Part shown: positions 32,034 to 41,768 of the stretch, one piece after another
Numbering within the stretch: position 1 is the first letter of the stretch
Layout of the letters: each line of letters opens with the position of its first letter
Assembly: GCA_029785825.1 (NCBI GenBank)
Contig: JAFLYY010000001.1
Coordinates: 899,374 to 963,373, forward strand
Direction: 5' to 3'
From: Nitrososphaerota archaeon
GTDB lineage: Archaea; Thermoproteota; Nitrososphaeria; Nitrososphaerales; Gagatemarchaeaceae
Length of the DNA stretch: 64,000 nucleotides
The notes under the pieces: model-generated
The model's input: only the letters and a program-made list of their open reading frames with translations
Databases searched by the model: none
What the model was told of the DNA's origin: nothing
Translations under genes and position numbers: made by a program

Positions 32034-33937
32034 AGCGGTCCAACCAGCTGGTCCTGGAGTCGGCTGTGATCGCCTCGGTCCTCGTCATGCTCACGCTGGG
32101 CGGGTCGGTGGCGACCACTTACGTCCCCCCTTCGTTCGTCCCCCTCCTGAACCCGGCCAAGGTGAACGTGAGCCACGATTCGAGCGCCCTCGCGGCGTAC
32201 TACAACGCCACCCTGACCCAGATAGGCTCAGGGAACTTCGGGAACGCCTCGTTCCTGCTCGAGACATTCCCATTCGTGAACATCGCCCCGGCGGTGAACG
32301 CCACGGCCCAGCTCGCGAACTCGGACCTGGCCACGGTGAACGCCTCGGCGGCCAATGCGACGGCGGCGTTCAGTCAGGCGGAGACGCTGGTGAAGTCGAA
32401 GCAGTACATCAACGCCACGGTTTTCACCCTCGAAGGGTGCGCGCTTGCTCGGCAGGCCAGCGAGAGCCTGGCGGACTTCCAGGGGCCGCAGACCTCCAAG
32501 TTCAAGTCAGAGTCCATCCCTGTGTCTCAGTACAGCAAGGGGTCGGCAGCGGCCAGTGGCCGCATAGACGGCCTGCTGGCGGAGTGCGACCGCCTGGGCG
32601 GGGCCCTCGGGTTGAGCGGGTCCACGTCGGGGACGGCACCCATACTGCTGATCGGGTCGCCACAGACCGCGATCGAGACGGGGGGGACCGTGGAGCTGGT
32701 CGGGAACCTCACGCTGCAGGGCTCGGGGATCTCGGGCCAGGAGGTGCTCTTCTACTTGGACGGGTCGTACTTCGGGTCGATCGCGACAGGGCCCGGGGGA
32801 GACCTCGCTGGGAGCCTCCGGATACCCTTCGTCTACAACAGCACAGTCGTGGTGCAGGCCTTCGTGGCGGCCAACTCGTCTGCCGGGATAGGAGGAGCAT
32901 CTTCAAACGTCCTCACGTTCGAGATACTGTTCAACCAGACGTCGATAGTCGTCGGCGACCCGCCGGCGGTCCTCCCGACGTTCGGGTTCGACGTGACGGG
33001 GAACCTGACGACGGTGTCGGGGGTCGCTCTCCCGTACGCGCCCGTCAGGGTGACGTTCCTGGGCGAGTCACAGATGTTGTACACGGACGCGGAAGGGTCT
33101 TTTGCGACGAGGCTCACCGTCCCTGCCAACGCGACGAACGGGGTCTACTACGTCTACGCGAGCTTCGCCCCCCAGGGAGTGTTCGGCCCTTCGGTCAACT
33201 TCACCTCGGTCCAGGTGGTGCACCTCCCGATGACCCTGAAGGTCAGCGTCCCCTCGCTTGTCTTGGCGGGGTTCTCGGCCACGCTGACGGGGACGGCGGC
33301 GGCCAACGGGAGCGCGGTCGCGGGCGCGAGCGTCGTCCTGAGGTCCCCCTGGGGGACTTTCAGTACAACGACCAATTCGGCCGGCGGCTTCGACTTCACC
33401 TTGCCCGTCTCTCCTCTTGAGTTCGCCTTCAGCAGGAGCGTCTCGGTGGACGCGAGCGCCGCTCAGCCGTACATCGCGCCCGGAGCCGTCGCAGAGTCCA
33501 TCGGTCTGTTCAACCTCCTCCTCGTTGTACTGCCGGTGGCGGCGGTCGGGATAGTCGGGTACGAAGCGGACAGGCTCGGGGTGCTCGAGGGGCTGAAGAG
33601 ACGCAGGGGAAGGCAGGAAGAGGCCTGGCCGGAGGAAGCCGGAGCAGAAGAGACGAGCGTGGAGGCCCTTGGCGTCGCCGGGGGCCCTGAGCTGGTCCAG
33701 GCCTACCGAAAGGCGCTCGCGATGGCGTCGAGGAGGCATTCGATCAGGTTCCGGCGGAGCCAGACCATCAGGGAGATCGTGTCGTCGGTGAAGGCCAAGG
33801 ACGCAGGGGAAGGGTCTCGCATCTTCGGCGAGGTGATGCTCGCAGTTGAAGACTTCATCTATTCCGAGACATTCGACCAGGCGCGGCTCGGCGAGGTCAA
33901 AGGGCTGCTCTCGCGGCTGGAGGAGGTCTGGAGATGA
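32030..33937 (+). CDS. Ig-like secreted protein with C-terminal DUF4129-like domain
   Basis: About 635 residues. After an N-terminal hydrophobic helix (LVLESAVIASVLVMLTLGGS) comes a large outside region rich in Asn-x-Ser/Thr with at least two beta-sandwich repeats (ETGGTVELVGNLTLQG; GFDVTGNLTTVSGVALPYAP), a membrane helix (FNLLLVVLPVAAVGIVG), and a cytoplasmic DUF4129-like end (VQAYRKALAMASRRHSIR ... RLEEVWR). The first conventional start is GTG 32066, but that loses the basic residues of the signal anchor; a CTG at 32030, overlapping the previous stop as CTGA, gives a normal K-R-S-N start. DUF4129 usually sits with MoxR and DUF58, as here. Confidence 0.7.
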   Translation: MKRSNQLVLESAVIASVLVMLTLGGSVATTYVPPSFVPLLNPAKVNVSHDSSALAAYYNATLTQIGSGNFGNASFLLETFPFVNIAPAVNATAQLANSDLATVNASAANATAAFSQAETLVKSKQYINATVFTLEGCALARQASESLADFQGPQTSKFKSESIPVSQYSKGSAAASGRIDGLLAECDRLGGALGLSGSTSGTAPILLIGSPQTAIETGGTVELVGNLTLQGSGISGQEVLFYLDGSYFGSIATGPGGDLAGSLRIPFVYNSTVVVQAFVAANSSAGIGGASSNVLTFEILFNQTSIVVGDPPAVLPTFGFDVTGNLTTVSGVALPYAPVRVTFLGESQMLYTDAEGSFATRLTVPANATNGVYYVYASFAPQGVFGPSVNFTSVQVVHLPMTLKVSVPSLVLAGFSATLTGTAAANGSAVAGASVVLRSPWGTFSTTTNSAGGFDFTLPVSPLEFAFSRSVSVDASAAQPYIAPGAVAESIGLFNLLLVVLPVAAVGIVGYEADRLGVLEGLKRRRGRQEEAWPEEAGAEETSVEALGVAGGPELVQAYRKALAMASRRHSIRFRRSQTIREIVSSVKAKDAGEGSRIFGEVMLAVEDFIYSETFDQARLGEVKGLLSRLEEVWR

Positions 33938-34857
33938 AGGTCGGGAATGGGAACGCGGCGAGGGCGCTGCTGGCCGCGGTGCTGCTCGGGCTGGTGTGTT
34001 TCGTGCTGCTGGTGCAGTACGCCCCAGACAGCGTCGCTTTCAGCCCGAACAACTACGGGTGGAACGGGCTGCAAGGGGTCGCGTCCGCCTACAAAGTGCG
34101 GTTCACCACCAGCCTTTCCACGGTCCCGCAGAAGTCGGTCCTCGTCGTCGCCCAGCCCAGCATCGACTTCAGCGCCTCTGAGGCGGGGAAGGTCAAGGGA
34201 TTCCTGCTTGGAGGCGGGACGGTCCTAGTCGCAGACAACTCAGGGGTGGCGAACTCCTTGCTCGCTGAGATAGGCTCGGCGATCTCGATCGAAGAGCAGC
34301 ACACCATAAGCGACCAGACCTACAACTGGAAGTCGAGCAGCGTCCCCACCGCCCTGGTGCTCCCCGGCGTCAAGCCCAGGTTCGGGTTCCTCGCGAACGT
34401 CACCGGGATCGCGCTGGACACGCCGTCGCCCCTGCTCGTATCGGGAGGGGCGACCGGGCTGGCGATCACGAGCCAGTTCAGCGGCTACTCTACCCCGAAG
34501 GGGACGGTCAGGGGGCCGTTCGTGGTCATGGCCGAGCAGAAGTTCGGAAGCGGCACCCTGATCGTGATCGGGGACTCGCAGGTCCTGCTCAACTCCGAGT
34601 GGACGGTCGCGGACAACAAAGTCCTGATCGGAAACCTGTTTGCAAACGCCCCGGTTTACATCGACGCGTCCCACTGGGGGGTCAGCTCGACGGCGCAGGT
34701 GAAGGCGGAGCTCGCCCAGTTCTACGGGTCGGTCTCCGGGTCTCCCTCCAGGTACATCGCGACCCTGTTCATGGTGGGCCTCGCTCTCGCGCTCGTGCCC
34801 GCGAAGGGTACGGGCCCTACACCTATTAACGAACGGCGAAGGGGCGTAAGCGATTGA
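33934..34857 (+). CDS. DUF4350-like membrane-anchored protein
   Basis: A 307-residue protein with an N-terminal helix (ALLAAVLLGLVCFVLLVQ), a ThuA/GATase-like soluble domain recognised from KSVLVVAQPSIDFSASEAGK, VKGFLLGGGTVLVADNSG and FGSGTLIVIGDSQVLLNSEW, and a C-terminal helix (YIATLFMVGLALALVP). DUF4350 proteins are standard members of MoxR/DUF58/DUF4129 operons. Start ATG overlaps the previous stop, and its TGA overlaps the moxR TTG (TTGA). Confidence 0.75.
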   Translation: MKVGNGNAARALLAAVLLGLVCFVLLVQYAPDSVAFSPNNYGWNGLQGVASAYKVRFTTSLSTVPQKSVLVVAQPSIDFSASEAGKVKGFLLGGGTVLVADNSGVANSLLAEIGSAISIEEQHTISDQTYNWKSSSVPTALVLPGVKPRFGFLANVTGIALDTPSPLLVSGGATGLAITSQFSGYSTPKGTVRGPFVVMAEQKFGSGTLIVIGDSQVLLNSEWTVADNKVLIGNLFANAPVYIDASHWGVSSTAQVKAELAQFYGSVSGSPSRYIATLFMVGLALALVPAKGTGPTPINERRRGVSD

Positions 34858-35798
34858 CCGAGACCAAGCGGTCCAACCTGGAGAGCTGGTTCGTTTCAGA
34901 GATCTCGAAGCGGGTCGTGGGCCGGGAAGACGTGGTCAGGCTGATGCTTGTGTCGCTGGTAAGCCAGGGGCACATCCTCCTCCAGGGCAACCCGGGCCTT
35001 GGGAAGACCACGCTCGCGAAGGCGTTCTCGGAGACCATAGGGGGGGACTTCCACAGGGTCCAGATGACCCCCGACACCCTCCCGGCGGACATACTCGGGA
35101 CCTACGTGTTCGACCAGAGGAACTCCAGCTTCGAGCTTAGGAAGGGGCCGATCTTCGGGAACGTGATACTGGTGGACGAGCTGAACAGGGCGACCCCGAA
35201 GGCGCAGGCCGCCCTCCTCGAGGCGATGCAGGAGAGGCAGGTCAGCCTCGAGGGCCAGACGATGCAGCTGAACGAACCATTCATGGTGCTCGCGACCCAG
35301 GTCCCGTTCGGCGCGCCGGGGACCTATCCGCTCAGCGAGGTGCAGGCGGACAGGTTCGCATTCTCGCTCAACCTGGGCTATCCGCCGTTTGAAGAGGAGC
35401 TGAAGGTCCTTGGCTCGATAGACAAGATCGAGGCCGGGCACTGCGACGTGGTCATGACCGCGAAGGAGGTGATGAGGACCGTCGAGGCGGGGAAGAAGGT
35501 CTTCGTCTCCGACCCCGTGCAGAGGTACATCGTCTCCATCATAGGGCACCTCCGGGAGTCGCCGATGTTCAGGGTCAAGCCCAGCGCCAGGGCGTCCATC
35601 GCGCTCCTGAAGGGGGCGAGGGCCCTCGCGCTCCTGGATGGGAGGGACCACGTGCTGCCTGACGACGTGAAGGCCCTCGCGATCTACGTGCTCCAGCACA
35701 GGGCGTTCCTTTCTGCGGAGGCGCTGTCGGAGGAGGTCAGCCCGGAGTCGCTCCTGAAGGAGGCGCTGGAGAAGGTCCCTGTGCCGAAGGAACCGTAG
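34854..35798 (+). CDS. MoxR-family AAA+ ATPase
   Basis: A 314-residue MoxR ATPase. Walker A is GNPGLGKT (residues 45-52), followed by RVQMTPDTLPADILGTYVFD, Walker B region NVILVDELNRATPKAQAALL, and the sensor segment VLATQVPFGAPGTYPLSEVQ. MoxR proteins are chaperone-like ATPases that activate partner complexes through vWA/DUF58 proteins. It overlaps the upstream gene and precedes a DUF58 gene by 32 bp. All catalytic elements are present. Confidence 0.92.
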   Translation: MTETKRSNLESWFVSEISKRVVGREDVVRLMLVSLVSQGHILLQGNPGLGKTTLAKAFSETIGGDFHRVQMTPDTLPADILGTYVFDQRNSSFELRKGPIFGNVILVDELNRATPKAQAALLEAMQERQVSLEGQTMQLNEPFMVLATQVPFGAPGTYPLSEVQADRFAFSLNLGYPPFEEELKVLGSIDKIEAGHCDVVMTAKEVMRTVEAGKKVFVSDPVQRYIVSIIGHLRESPMFRVKPSARASIALLKGARALALLDGRDHVLPDDVKALAIYVLQHRAFLSAEALSEEVSPESLLKEALEKVPVPKEP

Positions 35799-35830
35799 GA
35801 AGAGGACAGGCAGACTGGTCGGGCGAAGGG

Positions 35831-37156
35831 TTGAGAGTCACTCGGGCCGGCCAGGGGGCTGCGCTCCTTGTCCTGGCGCTCGTCGTCGGCGCGGCGCTGT
35901 TCAGGGACTTCATCATCGAGTCCGTCCTGCTGGTGGCTCTGCTGGCGCTCGCAGCCGAGGCTGCCTGGGTGATGCTGGCGACCCGGAGGCCTGAGACGAA
36001 GTTCGTGCTGAGGAGGAGGGACGCCGAGGCAGGCGAGCACAGGGCCGTGCTCTACCCCGGCGACGGTTCGTCGGAGACCGTTGTCCTGACCAAGAAGGTC
36101 GGGGGGAGCGCGGAGCTTGAGAGCAGGGTCAGCTTCCTCGAGATCGACCCAGGGGTGGTCAGGGGGGCGGGGAGGTCCATGCTCGAGTTCAGGTTCAGGA
36201 CCGAGTTCGCGGGGGAGTATTCCGGGGACCGGGTGGGGGTAGTGGCGAGCGGGCCGCTCGGGCTCTTTTCGGCGTCGACGTCGGTCCCGTTCCCCCGCAG
36301 GTACGTCGTGTACCCGCGGGTGCTGCAGGTGGCTGCGGCCACGGTCAGGCTGCTCGGGAGGGCGGAGCTGGGGGAGACGCCGGTCGAGATGCCCGGGGTG
36401 GGGAGCGAACACTACGAGATGAGGGCGTACCAGGCAGGGGACGACTACCGGAACGTGAACTGGAAGGCGACCGCGAGGGAGGGGGAGCTGATCGTGACGG
36501 AGCGCATGAGGGAGGTGGGGTCGTCGTTCCTCCTGGTGCTGGACGCCAGGGCGCCAGGGTTCAGGGAGACCGACGCCCTCGCGTCCACGTTCCTTTCGGT
36601 AGCCAACAGCCTCGGAGCGGCAGGGATGAACTTCGGGGTCATCGTCCACGACGGGCACAGGGTGGTCGCGGAGTCGCCGCAGCAGGACCCGAGGACGAGC
36701 CTCGCCATGGCGCTCAAGGCGGCGGTGGGCATCACGAAGCTCGACGCCAGCCCGGAGTTCCTGGAGCTGGTCCCCGTCGGGGCGACGAGCAGGTTCGCCG
36801 CCGGGGCGGGCTCGGGCGAGGGGTGGACAGCCCAGATGGCAGGGGTGCGGCGGGCCGAGCTCAGGTCGGTGCTGCAGACCCAGGACCCGTGGTCGACGGC
36901 AGCCAGGTATGTGCGGGACTCGCAGGCGAGGAGCGTCGTCTACGTGTCAGGGCTCTTCGGCGAGGTCCAGCCCCTGATAGAATTGGCCTGGGAGGCGCGG
37001 CACTACAGGGACGCGGTGTTCGCCGTCGCCAACCCGTGCGACCGCGGGGAGGAAGGTTCGCCGTATCGGAGGCTGGCGAAGGCGCTGAGCACCACCGGGG
37101 TGGGATACCACCGGGGCGAACCGGTGGAGCTGGCGCGCAGGGTCCTGGCCTACTAG
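35831..37156 (+). CDS. DUF58 protein (vWA-like MoxR partner)
   Basis: A 441-residue protein: two membrane helices at the N-terminus (GAALLVLALVVGAALF, SVLLVALLALAAEAAWVML), a beta-rich middle, then the DUF58 core EHYEMRAYQAGDDYRNVNWK, the family's R-x-Y-x-x-G-D-x-x-R-x-x-N-W-K motif, and a vWA-like SSFLLVLDARAPGF. It is the standard partner of MoxR. TTG start. It ends the operon that began at 29448; a strand switch follows. Confidence 0.88.
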   Translation: MRVTRAGQGAALLVLALVVGAALFRDFIIESVLLVALLALAAEAAWVMLATRRPETKFVLRRRDAEAGEHRAVLYPGDGSSETVVLTKKVGGSAELESRVSFLEIDPGVVRGAGRSMLEFRFRTEFAGEYSGDRVGVVASGPLGLFSASTSVPFPRRYVVYPRVLQVAAATVRLLGRAELGETPVEMPGVGSEHYEMRAYQAGDDYRNVNWKATAREGELIVTERMREVGSSFLLVLDARAPGFRETDALASTFLSVANSLGAAGMNFGVIVHDGHRVVAESPQQDPRTSLAMALKAAVGITKLDASPEFLELVPVGATSRFAAGAGSGEGWTAQMAGVRRAELRSVLQTQDPWSTAARYVRDSQARSVVYVSGLFGEVQPLIELAWEARHYRDAVFAVANPCDRGEEGSPYRRLAKALSTTGVGYHRGEPVELARRVLAY

Positions 37157-37294
37157 GTCCAGGGTCTGCCCCTGGCCTTCACGCCTTCAGGCTCGGAAGC
37201 CAGGCAGGCGTAGTAGTGATTCACGCCGAGGGACGGGGCCATGACCTGTAAGGCGCGGGACTTCCGCTCCACCCCGTGCGCATACGGGCTGGGC

Positions 37295-39598
37295 CTAGTA
37301 CACGTCGAATGTGATGGTGTACTGCGCGTAGACGGCGCTCGTGCTCGACAGGACCTTCAGCGAGACGACCACCACCGAGGGCGTGTTCGAGGCCGTGGGG
37401 ACCGCGGTGGCCGTGCCGACGACCGCGATGTCGAGGGTGGACGAGGAGCCCAGCGTTACCGGAGTCCCGCCGCTCTGGCTGACGGCGCCGTTCAAGACGA
37501 TGACCTGGTCGCTCGCCGGCGCAGTGGTGAATGAGACCGTGAGGTTTGAGAGCCTGCCCAGGTTCGTCGAGCTCGCTACGCCGAGGCTGATGTTCCAGCT
37601 GACGGCGACCCCGTCGGCTATCGCGAGGACGTAGTTGTAGTTGCTTGGGCTCCGGAAGTTTGTTAGCTGGCCGGTCCCCCAGTAGATGGTGACGGCCGTC
37701 CCTCCGATCGGGTCGGTGTAGACGGTCAGGACCATGCCGTTCGACGGGATAGTAGCGCCTGAACCGGAGAACAGGGCGACTGTCTCGACCGCCTTAACGG
37801 ACTTCGCCAACGAGATGGGACCGCTGCCCAGCACCGTCCCCACGATCCCGCCGGCGGAGTTGACCACGTATACCGAGGCGGTTACTGTGCCGGCGGCGCT
37901 CGTAGACTCCCAGATGTCTTGGGTCCAGCTCCCGCCGTAGAGGGTGCCGCCGGCGGGGTAGGCAGGCGTCCAAAGGAAGGCTGAGGCTCCGGGGTTCAGC
38001 GTGATGGAGCCGCTCGTGGCAGGAGCGGCCAGGCTGGTGTCGGCGCTCGGGGGGGACGTCCCAGCGGAGATGGCGTCTGCCACGATCACCCAGTTCTCCG
38101 ACGAGCCGAGGGTCACGGACACGGTCGCGCTAGACTGCAGCGAGGTGACCGCCTGATATTCGGCCCCGGCCTTGACTGTCCCGGTCACCGGGGAGACGGT
38201 GGCGACCGTGGTGAATCCCGTCCCTGCCGTGAACGTGGGGCTGTTCTGCGAGACCACGACCCCCACCAGGAAGTCGTTGGGGAAGGCGGTGGTGACGGTG
38301 GTGGACGCCGACGTCCCGGTCCCGGAGGTCGTGCTGGGGGACGCGAGGTTCGGGTCGAAGGGGAAGGCGGTGTCGGCCCCGCTTATCCCCATGGCTATCA
38401 CGACTGCGTCCGCCGGCGAATTGAGGCCCACCGTGATGGTGTCGGAGCTCAGTGCCGAACTAGTGACTGCGTACCAGGTCTCGATCCTTACGCTTGTCCC
38501 AAGGTTCTGTGAGCCCCTCAGGGTGTATGTCAGCGCTGACGAGTCCGTAACCGAGAGGACGGTTTGGCTCTTAGAGTTGAGGATTCCGACGATGACGTAT
38601 ATCACGTCCGACGTCCCGGTGGTCGTGAGGACGGCCGAGAGGGTCTTGCTGTTGGACACCACGGCCGGGAACGCGCAGCCTATCCCCGCCCAGTCGACCT
38701 TGACGCTCCCGGTGGCTGGGAAGGTGGTAGGCGAAGCCACCCCGGCGGTGGCGTACTCTCCGGAGCCGCCGTCGTTCGCCGAGGATGTGTCGGACAAGGT
38801 GAATCCGGTTCCTGCGGTGAGCGTTTCGCTCTTGGTTCCGGCAGAGTTAGCCGCGTAGGCGGCGACCAGGAAGGAGGACGCTGTGAAAGCGGTGGAAGAT
38901 ACGGCCAGCGAAGTTCCCCTGCCCGTCCCCGTGCCGCAGGTCAACCCGGTGGTGGTGAACCCGCTGGTCTCGTAGATGTCGAGCTTGGAGACCACCTGCG
39001 TGGTCCATGAGACAGTGGGCGTCATAGCCCCGGCGGAGCTCGTGGTGCAGTACCACATCGCGGTCTCCACGGTGTTGGTGACCGGGCTCCCTGATGCCGG
39101 GGTGAAGCTCGCGCACCTCTTCCCACCCTGCCCGTCGTTGATGGAGGGCGAGGACACGGCGCCAAGCCACTCGATGGATACGACGACTATGTCCCCTGAT
39201 GCTACGCTGCTGGCGAACGCCTTCGAGCACGTGGTCCCTGAGGCGCAGGCGTTGTACGTGTTCTGTATCAGCGTCCCTGAGGCCGACACCGAAGTGCCGC
39301 TGGCGGAGCCGTCGAGGGCGGGCGAAGCCGTCGGCGCGTTGGCGCTCTCGTAGAACTCGAGGCCTGCAGTAGCCGTCACCGTGGCCGAGTTCGAGAGGGT
39401 CGTGGTAGATGCGCCCGCAGTCCCCGGCTGAAGCGAGACGGAGGGGCTCTGCACGGTCGCTGCTTGGTCCGAGTACTCGTAGCCGTATATGCTGGCTAAC
39501 GCTGGAAGGGCAGCGGTTACGACCAGGAGAAGGAGGAAAAGGGCGGAAAGTCGCCGGACCCTCGACGGAGCCCTGTCATCCGAGGCAGTTACGCCCAC
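37295..39598 (-). CDS. Large secreted Ser/Thr-rich surface protein
   Basis: A 767-residue secreted protein (GTG start) with signal helix SALFLLLLVVTAALPALA. The mature start, AATVQSPSVSLQPG, resembles the ATVxTPDVxLxxG stretch after the signal of the two small proteins at 41023 and 41769. The middle contains at least two related beta-domains of about 170 residues (DIVVVSIEWLGAVSSPSIND / DVIYVIVGILNSKSQTVLSV); four cysteines in the first may form disulfides. Very high Ser/Thr content suggests glycosylation. No membrane anchor at the end (TITFDVY). Probably a surface-layer or filament-associated protein handled by the adjacent signal peptidase. Confidence 0.72.
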   Translation of the reverse strand: MGVTASDDRAPSRVRRLSALFLLLLVVTAALPALASIYGYEYSDQAATVQSPSVSLQPGTAGASTTTLSNSATVTATAGLEFYESANAPTASPALDGSASGTSVSASGTLIQNTYNACASGTTCSKAFASSVASGDIVVVSIEWLGAVSSPSINDGQGGKRCASFTPASGSPVTNTVETAMWYCTTSSAGAMTPTVSWTTQVVSKLDIYETSGFTTTGLTCGTGTGRGTSLAVSSTAFTASSFLVAAYAANSAGTKSETLTAGTGFTLSDTSSANDGGSGEYATAGVASPTTFPATGSVKVDWAGIGCAFPAVVSNSKTLSAVLTTTGTSDVIYVIVGILNSKSQTVLSVTDSSALTYTLRGSQNLGTSVRIETWYAVTSSALSSDTITVGLNSPADAVVIAMGISGADTAFPFDPNLASPSTTSGTGTSASTTVTTAFPNDFLVGVVVSQNSPTFTAGTGFTTVATVSPVTGTVKAGAEYQAVTSLQSSATVSVTLGSSENWVIVADAISAGTSPPSADTSLAAPATSGSITLNPGASAFLWTPAYPAGGTLYGGSWTQDIWESTSAAGTVTASVYVVNSAGGIVGTVLGSGPISLAKSVKAVETVALFSGSGATIPSNGMVLTVYTDPIGGTAVTIYWGTGQLTNFRSPSNYNYVLAIADGVAVSWNISLGVASSTNLGRLSNLTVSFTTAPASDQVIVLNGAVSQSGGTPVTLGSSSTLDIAVVGTATAVPTASNTPSVVVVSLKVLSSTSAVYAQYTITFDVY

Positions 39599-39842
39599 TG
39601 AGCAGCCACCCTGGAGGAGATGGTGCGCTTCCTTCCGAGGCTTTCCCGCACAACGAAGCTCGAGCCCCAGGCCCCTTGGGCAAAGTGCCTCGACTCCGCA
39701 GAAGCAGAGAGCAGTGGAGGCGGGGCGACAGCTGCGTCAGGGCGGGGCCCGACCTCTGGATGGCGGCTCTCTGACACGAGAGTCGAGCCGGAGCTCTGCC
39801 GCGCGGAGTCACACATAGTCCCGGCGACGACCTGCCCGTCGG

Positions 39843-40370
39843 TCACGGACCGGCCTCTCCCTTTGCGTTCGCGGCTTGGGCTCCCTTTGCCTTCCTCCCG
39901 AACACGACGAGCAGGAACACGACCAAGCCGATGCTCAGGGCGAACAGCGCGTATACACCCTCGATCGGGATTACGGGGACGAAGGGGAGGCTCACGGGAA
40001 GGCCGTTGACGAAGGCGCTTGTGAAGTAGAGGACCCCGAGCCCTGACGGTATGGTCCCGCATGTTGCGAGGATCGCGCTCTCGAAGGGCCTCCTGCGCAC
40101 GAAGAGGAGGTAGAGGTTGGTCGCGAACAGGGTGAGCACGGAGAGCATCGCGTAGGCGAAGCTGTAGTAGAACTGCAGCTCCGTCGAGAGCGAGGTCAAG
40201 AGCGAGGGGCCGGAGACCAGCTCCGCGAAGCCGATCAAAGCCGCGGCGTCGAGGACGTAGGGGTACGGCGCAGGGAAGTGCCTGTCAAGCAGGACAGTGA
40301 GGATGCTCGCGCCCAGGAATATGTCGATTCCTATGAGGATGAGGAACTCGGGAGCGAAACCGCTAGTCAT
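39843..40370 (-). CDS. Membrane protein beside signal peptidase
   Basis: About 175 residues from ATG 40370, which overlaps the signal-peptidase stop by 8 bp. Five hydrophobic segments (FLILIGIDIFLGASILTVLL, YVLDAAALIGFAELV, AYAMLSVLTLFATNLYLLF, PSGLGVLYFTSAFVNGLPV, GVYALFALSIGLVVFLLVVF). No family recognised. Tight coupling to the peptidase suggests a helper in exporting or anchoring the neighbouring surface proteins. Confidence 0.65.
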   Translation of the reverse strand: MTSGFAPEFLILIGIDIFLGASILTVLLDRHFPAPYPYVLDAAALIGFAELVSGPSLLTSLSTELQFYYSFAYAMLSVLTLFATNLYLLFVRRRPFESAILATCGTIPSGLGVLYFTSAFVNGLPVSLPFVPVIPIEGVYALFALSIGLVVFLLVVFGRKAKGAQAANAKGEAGP

Positions 40371-40917
40371 GCTTCTCCTCCTTGCCGGCCTCCTCTGCAG
40401 CCTGGGCATTCCTCCCGTACCATACGAAGAAGAGGAGCAGCGCCACGAAAGCGTAGGGGAGCATCACGTATGCCCCTTCGAACCCCCAGAGCGCCGGAGA
40501 CAGGTAGCCCAGGGCCGGGACGACGAGCATGACCTGCGAGAGGTAGTAGGGAGCGGTGAGGTTCCAGGGGTCCGGCGCAGGGTTGGTCGCGTTGTTGTCC
40601 CCCTTGGTGCGATAGCAGACCTGCCCCCCGCAGGTTCCAGCCCAGACTATCCTGTGGACCACTGTCGCGGGGTTCCCCTCCGGGTCGTGGAACACGACTA
40701 TGTCCCCCACGCGCAAGCTTGAGAACGGGGCCCTGTAGGTCAGCACCAAGCCGCCGTAGTTGATCGTAGGAGACATGCTGCTCGGGTTGTCGCTGATCAC
40801 GTACAGGGTCTGGACGCCGAAGGCGTAGCTCACCCCCACGTAGAGCGAAAGGACCAGCAAGGCGGTAAACGCGACAGACTCCGCGTACTTGAGCCCCACC
40901 CGAGCCTTCGGGTTCAA
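40363..40917 (-). CDS. Signal peptidase I, archaeal/ER (SEC11) type
   Basis: A 184-residue membrane protease. Catalytic blocks: NPSSMSPTI (serine S47), TVVHRIV (H88 in place of bacterial lysine, as in archaea and the ER), and RTKGDNN (D107 region). Two membrane helices flank an outside domain (VAFTALLVLSLYVGVSYAF; VMLPYAFVALLLFFVWYG). The TTG start is supported by GGTGA 4 bp upstream. Like SipW with TasA in bacilli, a dedicated peptidase beside its secreted substrates is inferred here. Confidence 0.88.
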   Translation of the reverse strand: MNPKARVGLKYAESVAFTALLVLSLYVGVSYAFGVQTLYVISDNPSSMSPTINYGGLVLTYRAPFSSLRVGDIVVFHDPEGNPATVVHRIVWAGTCGGQVCYRTKGDNNATNPAPDPWNLTAPYYLSQVMLVVPALGYLSPALWGFEGAYVMLPYAFVALLLFFVWYGRNAQAAEEAGKEEKHD

Positions 40918-41022
40918 AGCTCACCGTGCAACCCCTCGTCGTTTCGTACGGACGCAGCGGCGTCCGGCCGGCGCGCGGGCGGAGAGGCCGTTACGTCGGC
41001 GGAGGGCAAGATCGGCATCTTC

Positions 41023-41682
41023 TCACGCCCATTGCACCGCTATCTGGAACGTCACCGACGAGCTTGCGGAGGCGCCAGACGCCGCGTATGCGGCTATCTC
41101 GATGTACTGGGTGGCACCGCTCGCTATCGACTGTGGAAACGTCCCTGACACGCTTCCGCCAGAGAGTGTAGACGATGTTATCGCGAAGCTCCCCACGCAA
41201 TTGGCCGGAGTCACCAGAGCCCCTGCGGCCGTGAACTCGGTCTGAGTCGTGCAGTAGTAGATCGTAATCGAACCGAGGTCAGCCGTCGTCCCTGCTATGT
41301 TGAGGACCTGGACGCTCTTGATGCTGTGAGCGGCAGAGGGGGACGTGTTCTTTACCTCAGTGAAGTTGGAGTAATACGTCGCTGGCACGGGTGAGGCCCC
41401 GGTCGACGCAGGGAAGAGACTCAGGGTAGCGGTCATGACGTCGAATGTGGAAGAGACCGAGCCGCTCGCGCACGGATATGCAGTGCAGGAACCGCTGATG
41501 TCGCCCCCGACGACAAGTTGGACGTCGGGAGTTCGTACCGTCGCACTGCCGTTGGTGTAGAAGAAGACAGACACCGTGGCGCTGGCTGTCGCCACCACCG
41601 CTGCAAGGAAGAGCACCAAGAGGGCTCTTCCCCATCTCTCATGGTAAAGGTGCCTCAGGGTCCGTTTTACGAATCTAAACAT
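41023..41682 (-). CDS. Secreted TasA/camelysin-like small surface protein
   Basis: About 219 residues from ATG 41682 (FRFVKRTLRHLYHERWGRA then signal helix LLVLFLAAVVATASATVSVF). The mature part is all beta with a motif ATVRTPDVQLVVGG at the start and SVTFQIAVQWA at the end. It is a paralogue of the next protein (ATVATPDVKFAVG ... TVTFDLQVSWA). The A-T-A-S-A cleavage region and beta fold recall TasA/camelysin proteins processed by SipW-type peptidases, and such a peptidase is encoded nearby. A role as filament or surface subunit is inference. Confidence 0.68.
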   Translation of the reverse strand: MFRFVKRTLRHLYHERWGRALLVLFLAAVVATASATVSVFFYTNGSATVRTPDVQLVVGGDISGSCTAYPCASGSVSSTFDVMTATLSLFPASTGASPVPATYYSNFTEVKNTSPSAAHSIKSVQVLNIAGTTADLGSITIYYCTTQTEFTAAGALVTPANCVGSFAITSSTLSGGSVSGTFPQSIASGATQYIEIAAYAASGASASSSVTFQIAVQWA

Positions 41683-41768
41683 AAAGAAGTGGCCAGACTG
41701 AGCCCTACCCTGAGGGTTCCATGCAGCCTGGCCGCTGGGGAAGTGGGCTCCAAGAGGTGACATCCCCC

